Shown: positions 46,665 to 55,647, counted from the stretch's first letter. The stretch: 64,000 bases of DNA from Fidelibacterota bacterium (GCA_021734325.1 JAIPJF010000012.1:1-64000), one strand, 5' to 3'. Notes: generated from the letters alone by a model not told the origin. Numbers and translations: made by a program.

Positions 46665-48317
46665 ATGAGATTTCCTAACAAATTACATACAATTTTAATG
46701 CTAAGCATCATTTGTCTGTTACCTGTAGGCAACGCGGCGGCTTTTGAAAGTCCACCCCTACCGGTTTTCGCCAGCATGGGTCAGATAATTCAGCCTGTGA
46801 TGGATCTCCAGGACGATGATTTTCTTTTAGAATACTTTATTCAGGAGGCAAAGCGGTATTACGCTGATGCGCGTCTGATGATCGTAGCTGATGATACCCT
46901 GGGAGTCCAGTTTGAAGTGGAACGGCTTGTTGCCACCCTTGCTGCCATTGAAGAAATTGATGACCCTATGCCCGAAGACATTCGTGAGACTGTTGGCGGA
47001 TTAAGCGAGCTGGCCTCTACAGATTTTGAGGGTTACATCAGCAATGATTTACAGGATCTTCTGGGACAACCCTCCCTCAAGGATCAACTCTCACGCATGA
47101 GTGATCTGGTAGATTCTCTTGACAAGGATATTAATTTTGTTGTCGTTGATGATCGTGACGGTCACCTCCCACTCATCCTCAACGCCCGTGTCAAGACCAT
47201 GATCAATCTGCTTAATGAGAGGAAGCACGCTGAGTTTCAAGTTTGGCTGGATAGATACGCACTCTATGCCAGTACGATCAAACCTATTCTTATTTCTTAC
47301 GGAGTTCCTGAAGAATTGATCTATCTCGCCATGATCGAATCCGGTTTAAACACAAAAGCTTACTCCTATGCCCACGCTGTGGGACCCTGGCAATTTATTT
47401 CAGCTACAGGGAAACGATATGGCTTGAACAGGGATTGGTGGGTCGATGAGAGGCGTGACCTGATCAAGTCGACACATGCCGGAGCGCAATACTTGAAGGA
47501 TCTTCACGATGAATTTGACGACTGGTATCTGGCCATGGCTGCCTATAATACTGGTGAAGCCCGCATTCGCAGAACCATACGTCGAGAAGGTCATCGGGAT
47601 TACTGGCGAATGATTACCCTGCCTCGACAAACACGGAATTACGTGGCGACTGTTCTGGCGGCAGCCATCATTTGCCAAGATCCAGAGAAATACGGATTTC
47701 ATATGAACCAGGAAGAAAATTGGGAATATGAAACAATTGAAGTGTCCAGAAGTTTGGACCTGGATAAGATCGCAATGGCGCTTGGGGTTGATTATCAGCT
47801 ACTGAAGACTTTTAATCCTGAATTACGGCAAGGGGTAACACCGCCTATGAAAACGCCGTATCAATTAAAGGTCCCACCTGGGAAAACTACGCTGGATGAG
47901 AAGGCCTTGACTTCCATTCCTACTTCAGATAAAATTGATTATCAAGTGCATTATGTTCGACGGGGAGAGACGCTTTCTGTCATAGCCAGGCGGTATAATG
48001 TTTCGATGTCCAAATTGGTAAGTGCCAATAAAATCAAGAATCGTAACAGTCTTTCTGTGGGACAAAAACTCATCATTCCTGCACCAAAGGACTATGCGTC
48101 TTCGTCAGGAGCTTCAAAATCCGCGAGTAAAGCACCAGCAGGATCAGATTACAAGAAGCAAGTTTATACAGTTCGAAAAGGGGATACCCTGGGGCAAATT
48201 GCCGAGGATTATCATACCAGTGCCAAGATGATCAGATACTGGAACGGATTGAGCTACGGACAAAATATTTATCCCGGTCAGAAATTAGCCATCTATACAA
48301 AAGTGAAAAATGGATAA
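46665..48317 (+). CDS. mltD: MltD-like lytic transglycosylase with two LysM domains
   Basis: Periplasmic or outer-membrane murein lytic transglycosylase. It has a signal peptide (about 1-27, ending GNAAAF) when started at the ATG at 46665; the frame also allows a TTG at 46614. The SLT domain (about 205-330) has the catalytic Glu225 in LAMIESGLNTKA, followed by AHAVGPWQFISATGKRYGL and YLAMAAYNTGEARIRRTI. Two C-terminal LysM peptidoglycan-binding repeats start at HYVRRGETLSVIARRYNVS and YTVRKGDTLGQIAEDYHTS. Its stop overlaps the sppA ATG by eight bases. Confidence 0.92.
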   Translation: MRFPNKLHTILMLSIICLLPVGNAAAFESPPLPVFASMGQIIQPVMDLQDDDFLLEYFIQEAKRYYADARLMIVADDTLGVQFEVERLVATLAAIEEIDDPMPEDIRETVGGLSELASTDFEGYISNDLQDLLGQPSLKDQLSRMSDLVDSLDKDINFVVVDDRDGHLPLILNARVKTMINLLNERKHAEFQVWLDRYALYASTIKPILISYGVPEELIYLAMIESGLNTKAYSYAHAVGPWQFISATGKRYGLNRDWWVDERRDLIKSTHAGAQYLKDLHDEFDDWYLAMAAYNTGEARIRRTIRREGHRDYWRMITLPRQTRNYVATVLAAAIICQDPEKYGFHMNQEENWEYETIEVSRSLDLDKIAMALGVDYQLLKTFNPELRQGVTPPMKTPYQLKVPPGKTTLDEKALTSIPTSDKIDYQVHYVRRGETLSVIARRYNVSMSKLVSANKIKNRNSLSVGQKLIIPAPKDYASSSGASKSASKAPAGSDYKKQVYTVRKGDTLGQIAEDYHTSAKMIRYWNGLSYGQNIYPGQKLAIYTKVKNG

Positions 48318-49197
48318 TCAGTATAAGAGGAAGAACCGAATCTATGGGGTGACCATCCTGGTTATCCTGGCCATACTCATCTTCATGATCTCTCGCCAAG
48401 ACAGTGATCGTAGCTGGTTTGACTATCAAAAAAGGATTGCCGTGCTTCCGTTGGAAGGGGAGATCATTTCTTCACAGCCGTGGATATCAAAACTGAAAGA
48501 TTTTGGGAAAAATAGTCGGGTTGCCGGCATTTTAATTTCCATAAATTCCCCTGGCGGCCATGTTGCCCCTTCCCAGGAAATATACCAGGCAATTCGAGAC
48601 TTTCGCGAATCGGAGGACAAACCAATATTTGTCAGCATGGGCAGTATTGCAGCCTCCGGCGGATATTATGCCGCCTTAGGTGCCGACAGTATTTATGCCA
48701 ATGCAGGAACCTTAACAGGAAGTATTGGCGTAATTATGCAATTTCCGGTTTATTCAGACTTGATGGATAAAGTGGGGATAGGCATGCGAGTGGTAAAATC
48801 CAGGGATTTTAAGGATGCCGGATCTCCGTATCGAGAAATGAGTAATGAAGAGCGAGCCTATTTCCAGGATCTGGTTTCAGATGTTTACGCACAATTTTCT
48901 GAAGTCGTTTCAAAGGAGCGAGGGATAGATGAGATCAATATGAACTTGTTGGGAAATGGCCGTGTCTTTACTGGAAGACAGGCCTATCAGCAGGGATTGG
49001 TCGATGCCGTTGGAACTTTCGAAGATACACGCAAAACGCTCTGCAGAGTTGCAGGCATCCCCGAGGATAGTCCTTTACTCTATCCGGCTGAACCCAGACG
49101 CTCCTGGTGGACAAGATTTAAAGAAGATATGGGGGCAGCCATTCCTGGCTGGGATTCTCCCCAAAGCGTAAATTTACAATACCGCATCCCCTATTAA
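48310..49197 (+). CDS. sppA: Signal peptide peptidase SppA, short form
   Basis: Membrane-bound serine protease (295 residues) that degrades cleaved signal peptides. One N-terminal helix (about 12-27) and a single ClpP-like domain. SINSPGGHVAPSQEIYQAI is the substrate loop, Ser116 in SIAASGGYYAA the nucleophile, and Lys163 in VVKSRDFKDAGSP the general base. It lacks the duplicated N-terminal domain of E. coli SppA, like the Bacillus/archaeal short forms. It overlaps mltD, and its stop region overlaps the leader of the HU gene. Confidence 0.94.
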   Translation: MDNQYKRKNRIYGVTILVILAILIFMISRQDSDRSWFDYQKRIAVLPLEGEIISSQPWISKLKDFGKNSRVAGILISINSPGGHVAPSQEIYQAIRDFRESEDKPIFVSMGSIAASGGYYAALGADSIYANAGTLTGSIGVIMQFPVYSDLMDKVGIGMRVVKSRDFKDAGSPYREMSNEERAYFQDLVSDVYAQFSEVVSKERGIDEINMNLLGNGRVFTGRQAYQQGLVDAVGTFEDTRKTLCRVAGIPEDSPLLYPAEPRRSWWTRFKEDMGAAIPGWDSPQSVNLQYRIPY

Positions 49198-49211
49198 TGA
49201 AGGAGGAAAGC

Positions 49212-49505
49212 ATGACCAAAGCAGATATGGTCGATATTATCTCAAGTGGAACCGGTCTCACAAAGGTTGAAACAGAGGCAGTGATTGACGCCTTTTTAAC
49301 GACTTTGGCTGAGTCAATGGTGGATGGTCGCCGCATCGAATTTAGAAAATTCGGCAGCTTTGGTGTTAAAAAAAGAGCCCCAAAGCAAGCCAGAAATCCC
49401 GGAACCGGAGAAGCAGTAAATTTGCCTGCGCGATATGTCCCAGTCTTTAAGCCCTCACGCTTATTACGTGATCGGGTAAATGATTCTCTCCTGGCCCGCG
49501 AGTAG
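49212..49505 (+). CDS. HU/IHF family DNA-binding protein
   Basis: Small nucleoid protein of 97 residues. MTKADMVDIISSGTGLTKVE is a standard HU/IHF N-terminus. The beta-arm region (VDGRRIEFRKFGSFGVKKRA) and the arm tip RNPGTGEAVNLPARYVPVFK contain the DNA-intercalating proline. The open frame starts at an ATG at 49197, but that stretch (ATGAAGGAGGAAAGC) is really the ribosome binding site: AAGGAGGAA sits just before the ATG at 49212, so I use the latter. HU versus IHF subunit cannot be separated by eye. Confidence 0.92.
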   Translation: MTKADMVDIISSGTGLTKVETEAVIDAFLTTLAESMVDGRRIEFRKFGSFGVKKRAPKQARNPGTGEAVNLPARYVPVFKPSRLLRDRVNDSLLARE

Positions 49506-49588
49506 TCTGCGGTCAAAAAAGATAAAAAATCTTTGTGAACGATGGTTGGGCGCTTACATTCGCCGCGCATTGAAATAGGAGAAGCTAC

Positions 49589-49684
49589 ATGCCTTGTGGA
49601 AAAAAGCGGAAACGGCGTAAGATCGCAACTCATAAACGTAAAAAGCGTTTACGTTCCAATCGTCAAAAGAAAAAAATCCGTTAA
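49589..49684 (+). CDS. Tiny basic AURKAIP1/COX24-domain protein (mS38/bS22-like)
   Basis: A 31-codon gene: MPCGKKRKRRKIATHKRKKR followed by a short basic tail ending KKKIR. AGGAG at 49577-49581 is seven bases before the ATG and a terminator follows the stop, so it is a real gene. Bacteroidetes and relatives encode nearly identical mini-proteins of the pattern MPSGKKRKRHKVATHKRKKR, placed in the AURKAIP1/COX24 family. That family includes mitochondrial ribosomal protein mS38, and actinobacterial bS22 resembles it, so a small-subunit ribosomal role is plausible but inferred. The gene lies between the HU gene and xseA. Confidence 0.82.
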   Translation: MPCGKKRKRRKIATHKRKKRLRSNRQKKKIR

Positions 49685-49706
49685 ATATACTATCATACAA
49701 TTATTT

Positions 49707-49741
49707 GAGGGTGGCGTGGAAACACGTTCCACCCTCTTTTT
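49707..49741 (+). terminator. Rho-independent terminator before xseA
   Basis: GAGGGTGG pairs with CCACCCTC eight for eight, with an inner CGTG/CACG stem around a GAAA tetraloop and a two-base bulge, followed by a run of five T. It lies 22 bases after the stop of the tiny basic protein and 12 bases before the xseA start. Confidence 0.85.
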
Positions 49742-49753
49742 GTTCTCATAATT

Positions 49754-50971
49754 ATGGCTCAGGTACTCGAGCAAAATGCTACCCTTACTGTATCCCAAAT
49801 AACGGGTCAGATCCAAAATTCCCTTGAACAGGACTTTGCTTCCATCTGGGTGAGGGGAGAAATCTCCAACCTCACAAAGCATAGTTCCGGTCACTGGTAC
49901 TTCAGTCTGAAGGACAGTGGAGCACAAATGGGAGCTGTCATGTTTCGCGGACAAAACCAGACGGTTCGCTTTGAAATAACCCATGGCATGGAAGTCACAG
50001 CCCATGGCAGAATATCGGTATACCCACCCCAGGGTCGCTATCAATTGATCGTGGATCAACTCCTTCCAGCTGGTCAGGGGGATCTCCATCTGGCATTCGA
50101 AGCCTTGAAGAAAAAACTAAGTGCAGAAGGTCTGTTCGATGCAGGCTTAAAAAAACCACTTCCCAAATATCCAATGCGGATTGGACTAGTTACCTCCCCT
50201 ACGGGGGCAGCAATTCGTGATATGATCAATATATTTAAACGCCGTTTTCCTCTGGCTGAGCTCCAGCTCTTGCCAGTCAAGGTCCAAGGTGAAGGTGCTG
50301 CCACTGAGATCGCAGAGGCAATTGCGACCTTTAATCAACTCCAGGAATGCCAGGTTTTGATCATTGGTCGCGGTGGCGGGTCGCTGGAGGACTTGTGGGC
50401 ATTCAACGAGGAAGTTGTCGCCAGAGCAATTGCTGATTCTATCATTCCTGTCGTCAGTGCTGTTGGACATGAAACAGATACGACCATTAGTGATTTTGTT
50501 GCCGATCACAGAGCACCTACGCCATCTGCAGCAGCAGAACAGGTCGTTCCAGACGGGATCATGCTCATGACGACGCTCACAAATCACTCGAAGCATCTGA
50601 TAGAGGGGATGGGCAACAGGATCCAAAAGCAGGAAAACCTCCTGAATTCGCTGGAAAGGTCTTATGCTCTGAAGCGGCCTGTGATCATGGTCGATCAATT
50701 GATGCAGCATCTGGACCATCTTCAGGATAGGTCACTTCGTGCCAGCAAAGAGAGGATTGACCGCTTGATGGGGAAATTGGATGCAATGGCTCAGCAGATC
50801 GACGTTTTAAATCCGCTTTCGATATTGAAGCGGGGATACTCAGTGGTGAGCAGTGCAGCTGGGAACATCGTTCGGTCCGTATCTGAGATCAAGGTGAAGG
50901 ATTCGATTCATATCCGTTTATCCGATGGTGAGGTTGAGACAAGTATTACAGCGATCAAACCCAAAGAATAG
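49754..50971 (+). CDS. xseA: Exodeoxyribonuclease VII large subunit
   Basis: Catalytic subunit of exonuclease VII, which degrades single-stranded DNA (405 residues). An N-terminal OB fold (about 12-110, WVRGEISNLTKHSSGHWYF) is followed by the catalytic domain with RIGLVTSPTGAAIRDM, IIGRGGGSLEDLWAFN and SAVGHETDTTISDFVADHRA, and PTPSAAAE. A coiled-coil arm with the C-terminal NPLSILKRGYSVV motif binds XseB. It pairs with xseB downstream after a 36-base gap. Confidence 0.97.
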   Translation: MAQVLEQNATLTVSQITGQIQNSLEQDFASIWVRGEISNLTKHSSGHWYFSLKDSGAQMGAVMFRGQNQTVRFEITHGMEVTAHGRISVYPPQGRYQLIVDQLLPAGQGDLHLAFEALKKKLSAEGLFDAGLKKPLPKYPMRIGLVTSPTGAAIRDMINIFKRRFPLAELQLLPVKVQGEGAATEIAEAIATFNQLQECQVLIIGRGGGSLEDLWAFNEEVVARAIADSIIPVVSAVGHETDTTISDFVADHRAPTPSAAAEQVVPDGIMLMTTLTNHSKHLIEGMGNRIQKQENLLNSLERSYALKRPVIMVDQLMQHLDHLQDRSLRASKERIDRLMGKLDAMAQQIDVLNPLSILKRGYSVVSSAAGNIVRSVSEIKVKDSIHIRLSDGEVETSITAIKPKE

Positions 50972-51007
50972 AGTATTATTCCTGAAAGGGAGGTTCTAAA
51001 TTTAATC

Positions 51008-51232
51008 ATGAATGCAAAAGAAAAATCATTTGAGTCCCTCATGTCGGAATTGGAAGTGTTGGTCGCAAAACTTGAAGGGGATGGTTTGAGCCTTGACGAA
51101 GCGATAGCCAGCAATGAAGAAGCCTTGCAGCTCATTAAAGTATGCAGGGAAAAACTGGATTCTGCCAGGCAGAAAATTAGTAAACTGGTGAAGAACTCAG
51201 AAGGCAACTGGGAAGAACAGGCTCTGGATTAA
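51008..51232 (+). CDS. xseB: Exodeoxyribonuclease VII small subunit
   Basis: Small helical subunit (74 residues, the usual size) that coats the long coiled coil of XseA. The signature SFESLMSELEVLVAKLEGDG followed by LSLDEAIASNEEAL is clear. Many copies bind one XseA in the E. coli complex. The ATG is at 51008; GGGAGG lies a little far upstream (about 50989). It is followed by nadK after 20 bases. Confidence 0.94.
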   Translation: MNAKEKSFESLMSELEVLVAKLEGDGLSLDEAIASNEEALQLIKVCREKLDSARQKISKLVKNSEGNWEEQALD

Positions 51233-51252
51233 ATGAGCGATCGGAGTGGAGA

Positions 51253-52119
51253 ATGAAATTTGCCATCTGGGGATTCCAGAGCGATAAGGAAATCGCAAAG
51301 CATGTTGCAGAAATTATTGACAAATTGATTTCGGGGGGGCATGAAGTCTATATTCTCGATAGTTTTTCGGATCTACTACAACTGAATCACCCCAAGGTGA
51401 ATTCGATTCCGGAAAACAGGATCCCTACAGATGTAGATTTTATCATATCTATCGGAGGTGACGGAACACTTTTATCAGCCGCCCAAGCGGTTATGCGAAC
51501 CCCGATCCCCATTTTGGGGATAAATCTTGGCAGTCTAGGCTTTCTGACAAGCTTGGAGCGAGACTGGCGGAGTGAATTCGAAAATATTCTAAACGGACAT
51601 TATCATATCGAGGATCGCATGGTCCTTAACTGCCGGCTGGAATTTCCAGATGGCAGCGAGGAAACACTATGGGCGCTGAATGATGTGGTCATTGAAAGAG
51701 CTGAAGTATTCAGTTTACTGCCTTTAGAAGTTAGGGTCGGTGACAAACTTCTGAACCATTATCTGGCAGATGGCCTGATCATCTCGACCCCTACTGGATC
51801 TACTGCCTACGCGCTATCAGCTGGAGGTCCCATCATTGATCCAAGCCTCGAAGCCATCCTGATCACGCCAATATCTCCCCATACACTCTCTGTAAGACCT
51901 GTTGTTCTGACTGGAGAGGAAAACATCCATATAAATCTGTCTCCTGAGGCAGATCACGCTCGCTTGCATGTTGATGGAAAGGATTCAAGGGTAATTGACC
52001 CAAGCATTAAGATTCGCATCAGACCAAGCTCCTACAGAATCCAACTGGTCGTTTTGCCCAACAACACGTTTTATGAAAAACTGCGGAAAAAACTACACTG
52101 GGGTCGAAGATCCAGCTAG
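51253..52119 (+). CDS. nadK: NAD kinase
   Basis: ATP-dependent NAD kinase (288 residues), the sole route to NADP. The GGDGT motif lies in FIISIGGDGTLLSAAQAV (about residues 62-80), followed by GINLGSLGFLT. The conserved ISTPTGSTAYALSAGGPI and the beta-rich C-terminal domain with HVDGKDSR complete the family pattern. It ends the xseA-xseB-nadK run and converges on the leftward CoA-binding gene 12 bases away. Confidence 0.96.
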   Translation: MKFAIWGFQSDKEIAKHVAEIIDKLISGGHEVYILDSFSDLLQLNHPKVNSIPENRIPTDVDFIISIGGDGTLLSAAQAVMRTPIPILGINLGSLGFLTSLERDWRSEFENILNGHYHIEDRMVLNCRLEFPDGSEETLWALNDVVIERAEVFSLLPLEVRVGDKLLNHYLADGLIISTPTGSTAYALSAGGPIIDPSLEAILITPISPHTLSVRPVVLTGEENIHINLSPEADHARLHVDGKDSRVIDPSIKIRIRPSSYRIQLVVLPNNTFYEKLRKKLHWGRRSS

Positions 52120-52131
52120 AGCCGAGTATAC

Positions 52132-52551
52132 TCAGATCTGACGGTGAAAGCGGTAAATACAGTTGTCCATGACGATGGGGATGCCAGCCTCTTCCGCGAG
52201 CTTCGCACTGGCTTCACTGTAAACATTATCCTGCATCCATATCAATTTCAAATTCTTCCTGTCCAGGATACTTTCAACAAGTGGAAGGACTGAATCCGAA
52301 CGGCGAAATATATTGATAATATCGATATTCTCGTCAATACAGCTCAGATCCGGGTAGCATTTTAATCCAAACAGTTCCTCATGGCCTGGATTAACAGGGA
52401 TAACTTTATATCCTTGTTGCATTAAATAGTGACTGATCCAATTACTTGGACGATCCGGATTAGGGGAAGCACCTACAACTGCAATGGTCTTGCTGGTATT
52501 CAGGATTGATATCAAATCTGTCTTATCGATGGATTGCATCATGAAGCCCAT
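52132..52551 (-). CDS. CoA-binding Rossmann protein (YccU-like)
   Basis: Small CoA-binding domain protein (139 residues) of the YccU family, related to the CoA-binding part of succinyl-CoA synthetase. TIAVVGASPNPDRPSNWISH is the nucleotide-binding turn. YKVIPVNPGHEELFGLKCY and the late LIWMQDNVYSE also match. Biochemical role in the cell is not established. Its start overlaps the end of the proline dehydrogenase gene by 13 bases, so the two are coupled. Confidence 0.9.
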   Translation of the reverse strand: MGFMMQSIDKTDLISILNTSKTIAVVGASPNPDRPSNWISHYLMQQGYKVIPVNPGHEELFGLKCYPDLSCIDENIDIINIFRRSDSVLPLVESILDRKNLKLIWMQDNVYSEASAKLAEEAGIPIVMDNCIYRFHRQI

Positions 52552-53438
52552 TGGAAAATATTTTTTAATACATACCCGGCAATGTCGGGATTCTCCTTTA
52601 ACCTTCGACTCGAATAGGCGTACCAGTCAACTCCAAAGGGAACGTAGATGCGCACGCGATGATTGTCATGAATCAGTTCGGTCAGGCGATCAACGATGGG
52701 AACACCGAGAAGGGCTTGAAACTCATACCTGTCAGCTGCAATATCCATATCCTCGATCATCTGCAGAGACTGATCAATGAGATAGTGGTCATGAGTGGCA
52801 ATTCCTACGTAGGCGTTATTGCTGAACATGGTGGCCAGAAGTTTTAAATAATTTTCCCGGATCTCATTTTTATCCTGATAGGCAATCTTTGGTGATTCCT
52901 TATATATTCCTTTACAGATACGCAGATTACCTCCATGGGCGGCAATGGATTTGACATCGTCCAAACTCCGGTGCATGTACGCCTGGATGACGGTCCCCAT
53001 GTGTGGGTAATCCGCTCTGAGCTGTTCATACATACGCAGGGTCTTGGAGGTATAAGGAGAATCTTCCATGTCCAGCCTGATAAAGATGCCAGCCTGTTTG
53101 GCCTTGGTCACGATTGACGATATGTTTTGAAGTGCCAATTCTTCCGATACAGCCAATCCGAGGGCGGTAGGCTTTAGGGAGATATTTTTCTCGATGCCAC
53201 TTTGGGAGACCTCGGAGATCAATGCAAGATAGGAGTCAAGTGCCTCCGCGGCTTGGGTTTCAGTGGTTACCGCTTCTCCTAGAATATCCATGGTGGTGAG
53301 AAATCCGCTATCCTTCAAATCCTGGCATTTTGCTATGGCAGCTGCCGCATCCATACCAGCTATATAGCGCTTTGAGATCATCTTCACGATCGCTCTGGGT
53401 GCCAATGGCATGAGCGCAACGACGAGTTTATTAAACAC
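52539..53438 (-). CDS. Proline dehydrogenase
   Basis: FAD-dependent enzyme (299 residues) oxidising proline to pyrroline-5-carboxylate, the monofunctional PutA/PruA-type barrel. Motifs are ISLKPTALGL, FIRLDMEDSPYT, the GNLRICKGIYKESP segment, IATHDHYLI, YEFQALLGV, and RIYVPFGVDWYAYSSRRL near the C-terminus. The start is GTG at 53438 with GGAGG a few bases upstream. No pyrroline-5-carboxylate dehydrogenase gene is in the window, so the second step must be encoded elsewhere. Confidence 0.94.
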   Translation of the reverse strand: MFNKLVVALMPLAPRAIVKMISKRYIAGMDAAAAIAKCQDLKDSGFLTTMDILGEAVTTETQAAEALDSYLALISEVSQSGIEKNISLKPTALGLAVSEELALQNISSIVTKAKQAGIFIRLDMEDSPYTSKTLRMYEQLRADYPHMGTVIQAYMHRSLDDVKSIAAHGGNLRICKGIYKESPKIAYQDKNEIRENYLKLLATMFSNNAYVGIATHDHYLIDQSLQMIEDMDIAADRYEFQALLGVPIVDRLTELIHDNHRVRIYVPFGVDWYAYSSRRLKENPDIAGYVLKNIFQWAS

Positions 53439-53480
53439 ACAGCCTCCGTATCAATAAGGTATCAAAAAGACAGCAACAAC

Positions 53481-54059
53481 TCAGCGCAATGGACGCTGAT
53501 AATACTCGAATACCTTGCCAGTATCATGCCAATTTGGAAATTTTTGAAGGACGCGGGTATGCAATGAGAATCTTTGTGCTATGCCCTCGCGGACATGGCC
53601 AGAGACAAATATGTATCCCCTTTTCTTTAGCCAATTCAAATACACTTTTTTTAGCATTTTTGCATATCCCTGGCCATGATGTTTCTCATCGAAAACAAAT
53701 GCATAGGTATAAATAGTCTCATGCTGGCCGAGGGTTGGGTCAGCTTTTGCCCAAATCTCGTCGTCGAAATTCTCCAGCGGGACACCAACCAGGAAACCAA
53801 TGATCTCGTTTCTCAGAACCCCGACGAAGGGCAGAGTGTGGGGATGGTTGAAATACTTCCATACGGTTTTTTTGGTGAAGGCAGTATCAGCCCCAAAAGG
53901 TTTGATCAGACCTTGCGAAATTTCGATCACACGGTCTGCATCTCTCACGGATAGAGCTTCAACCAATTTGATCTGAAAATTAAGGGTGGCTGCGATCAAT
54001 TTAACTTCTGATCGAGCAGGTGCTTTTACAGGGGGTTTAAAAAATTCCAGTTGCGACAT
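53481..54059 (-). CDS. GNAT family N-acetyltransferase
   Basis: Acetyl-CoA-dependent acetyltransferase (192 residues). The acetyl-CoA-binding motif is DEKHHGQGYAKMLKKV (around residues 125-140, R/Q-x-x-G-x-G/A), preceded by the VGVLRNEIIGFLVGVP strand pair. The first 40 residues form an extra N-terminal segment. The substrate is unknown. It is upstream of, and co-directional with, proline dehydrogenase at about 40 bases. Confidence 0.82.
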   Translation of the reverse strand: MSQLEFFKPPVKAPARSEVKLIAATLNFQIKLVEALSVRDADRVIEISQGLIKPFGADTAFTKKTVWKYFNHPHTLPFVGVLRNEIIGFLVGVPLENFDDEIWAKADPTLGQHETIYTYAFVFDEKHHGQGYAKMLKKVYLNWLKKRGYIFVSGHVREGIAQRFSLHTRVLQKFPNWHDTGKVFEYYQRPLR

Positions 54060-54283
54060 GGCGTCGAAGTTTAAATGCAGGGAGTAATCAAGACAATTGT
54101 TTTTCAGGCACTACTGGGGATATTGAACCTTTAAGGAGAGTCGTTTTTTCAAAGCCCTTCGCTGAATCGTATGTATAGAGCCAAAGATTCCTCAAGAGTT
54201 TTTAGTTGAAATGAGAGAGTGAGGGACTAATTTGAAAATTGTTTGCAAGTCCGGTTAATAAAGCGAAGGATCGATCAAAATAC

Positions 54284-55060
54284 ATGCTTGAACTGATGAT
54301 GCTGGGAAGTGGAAGTGGTGGAAATGCATGCATTGTAAAAAATGAGGACACGATGATCCTGATTGATGCTGGATTTAGTGGGGCTGAGATTAAAAAGCGT
54401 ATGCAGTCGCTTGGTCTTGAGCCAGAAGATCTTGAAGCTTGTCTGATCACGCATGAACATGGTGATCACATCAAGGGCGCCAGCATCCTTTCCAGAAGGC
54501 ACAGAGTGAAACTTCTCATGCATCCTGCCACAAAACAGGCAGGACGGAAAAAATTCACTGGATCTGAGAGAATAAGACATTTCGAAATGGGAGAGGTCAT
54601 GGAGCTTGGATCAATGAAGGTGTCCAGTGTTCCCACCCTCCATGATTCAGATTCATCCACTGGTTTTTTAATCGAAAGCGGTGATAAGCAATTAGGGTAT
54701 TTGACGGACCTGGGTGCAGTCACCGAAGATAATTTCCTGATGATGCGTCATGCGGACTTTCTGGTCATGGAGGCCAATCATGATCGCGATATGTTGTGGG
54801 ATGGTCCTTACCCACCTCATTTGAAGGCCCGTGTTGATAGCCGAGTTGGTCATCTTTCGAATCTGGATAGTGCTGAATTTATTGCCATGTTGGTTGAGTT
54901 GGGTAAACTAAGGGGTGTCATGCTGGCACATTTAAGCGAAAAAAATAATGATCCGGCTCTCGCTCTGGCGACAGTCCGTAGGAGGGTGGGAAACAGTTTG
55001 GAAATATATGTTGCTGAACAGCACCGCACATCGAAACGCATAAAAGTGGAGACAAAATGA
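54284..55060 (+). CDS. Metallo-beta-lactamase-fold hydrolase (YycJ/WalJ-like)
   Basis: A 258-residue beta-lactamase-fold hydrolase. MLGSGSGGNACIVKNEDT at the start and the zinc site THEHGDHIKGA (H-x-H-x-D-H) are typical of YycJ. Later ligands are visible in SVPTLHDSDSS, LTDLGAV, MEANHDRDML and MLAHLSEKNN. In Bacillus this family is linked to cell-wall and DNA maintenance. The frame extends upstream to a TTG at 54239, but the ATG at 54284 matches the family's N-terminus. The stop overlaps the cyclophilin ATG (ATGA). Confidence 0.9.
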   Translation: MLELMMLGSGSGGNACIVKNEDTMILIDAGFSGAEIKKRMQSLGLEPEDLEACLITHEHGDHIKGASILSRRHRVKLLMHPATKQAGRKKFTGSERIRHFEMGEVMELGSMKVSSVPTLHDSDSSTGFLIESGDKQLGYLTDLGAVTEDNFLMMRHADFLVMEANHDRDMLWDGPYPPHLKARVDSRVGHLSNLDSAEFIAMLVELGKLRGVMLAHLSEKNNDPALALATVRRRVGNSLEIYVAEQHRTSKRIKVETK

Positions 55061-55638
55061 AAAAATATCTAAACCTAAAATCCTTGATCGTTCTGATCCT
55101 TCTGCTTATCGTGGCATTTGTCATCTATTGGGCCTCAGCAGATAAATATGTCAAAATGGAGACCAGTCTGGGAACAGTCATTATTGATCTCTACGAGGAT
55201 GAGACACCGATTCATGCAGCAAATTTTAAAAAGCTAGTGTCTGATGGCGCTTATGAAGGCACATATTTTCATCGGGTAATTCCTGGTTTTGTGGTCCAGG
55301 GTGGGGATCCGAATACACGCGATAATGAAGATCGGGTGGATGATGGTATGGGGGGAATCGGTGAGAGGCTGACGGCTGAAATTGGTCAGCCGCATCTTAG
55401 GGGTACCATTGGTGCTGCCCGTGATAACAATCCTGAAAAAAAATCAAGCGGGAGTCAATTTTATTTCTGTCTGGCCCGGCTTGCCCAACTTGATGGCAAT
55501 TATACTGTATTCGCTAATGTTGTTGAAGGTATGGATGTGATTGATGCGATTGCAAAGCTGGAGAGAGACAAAGCGGATAATCCCCTGGATTCGGTGACCA
55601 TCCTTAAAACAACGATGGTCTCGTCCATCTTTTATTAG
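55057..55638 (+). CDS. Membrane-anchored cyclophilin-type peptidyl-prolyl isomerase
   Basis: Peptidyl-prolyl cis-trans isomerase (193 residues), with an N-terminal transmembrane anchor (about 9-27) placing it on the periplasmic side. The cyclophilin core shows YFHRVIPGFVVQGGDPNTRD with the catalytic arginine, then GSQFYFCLARLAQLDGNYTVF. It is coupled by the ATGA overlap to the preceding hydrolase gene. It probably assists folding of exported proteins; the neighbouring DsbD supports an envelope-folding theme, but that is inference. Confidence 0.93.
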   Translation: MKKYLNLKSLIVLILLLIVAFVIYWASADKYVKMETSLGTVIIDLYEDETPIHAANFKKLVSDGAYEGTYFHRVIPGFVVQGGDPNTRDNEDRVDDGMGGIGERLTAEIGQPHLRGTIGAARDNNPEKKSSGSQFYFCLARLAQLDGNYTVFANVVEGMDVIDAIAKLERDKADNPLDSVTILKTTMVSSIFY

Positions 55639-55647
55639 AGTAATCAA

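Noticed and set aside
49197-49211. Five-codon N-terminal extension of the HU protein
   Set aside because: The bases are the Shine-Dalgarno of the true start at 49212 and happen to follow an ATG overlapping the sppA stop.
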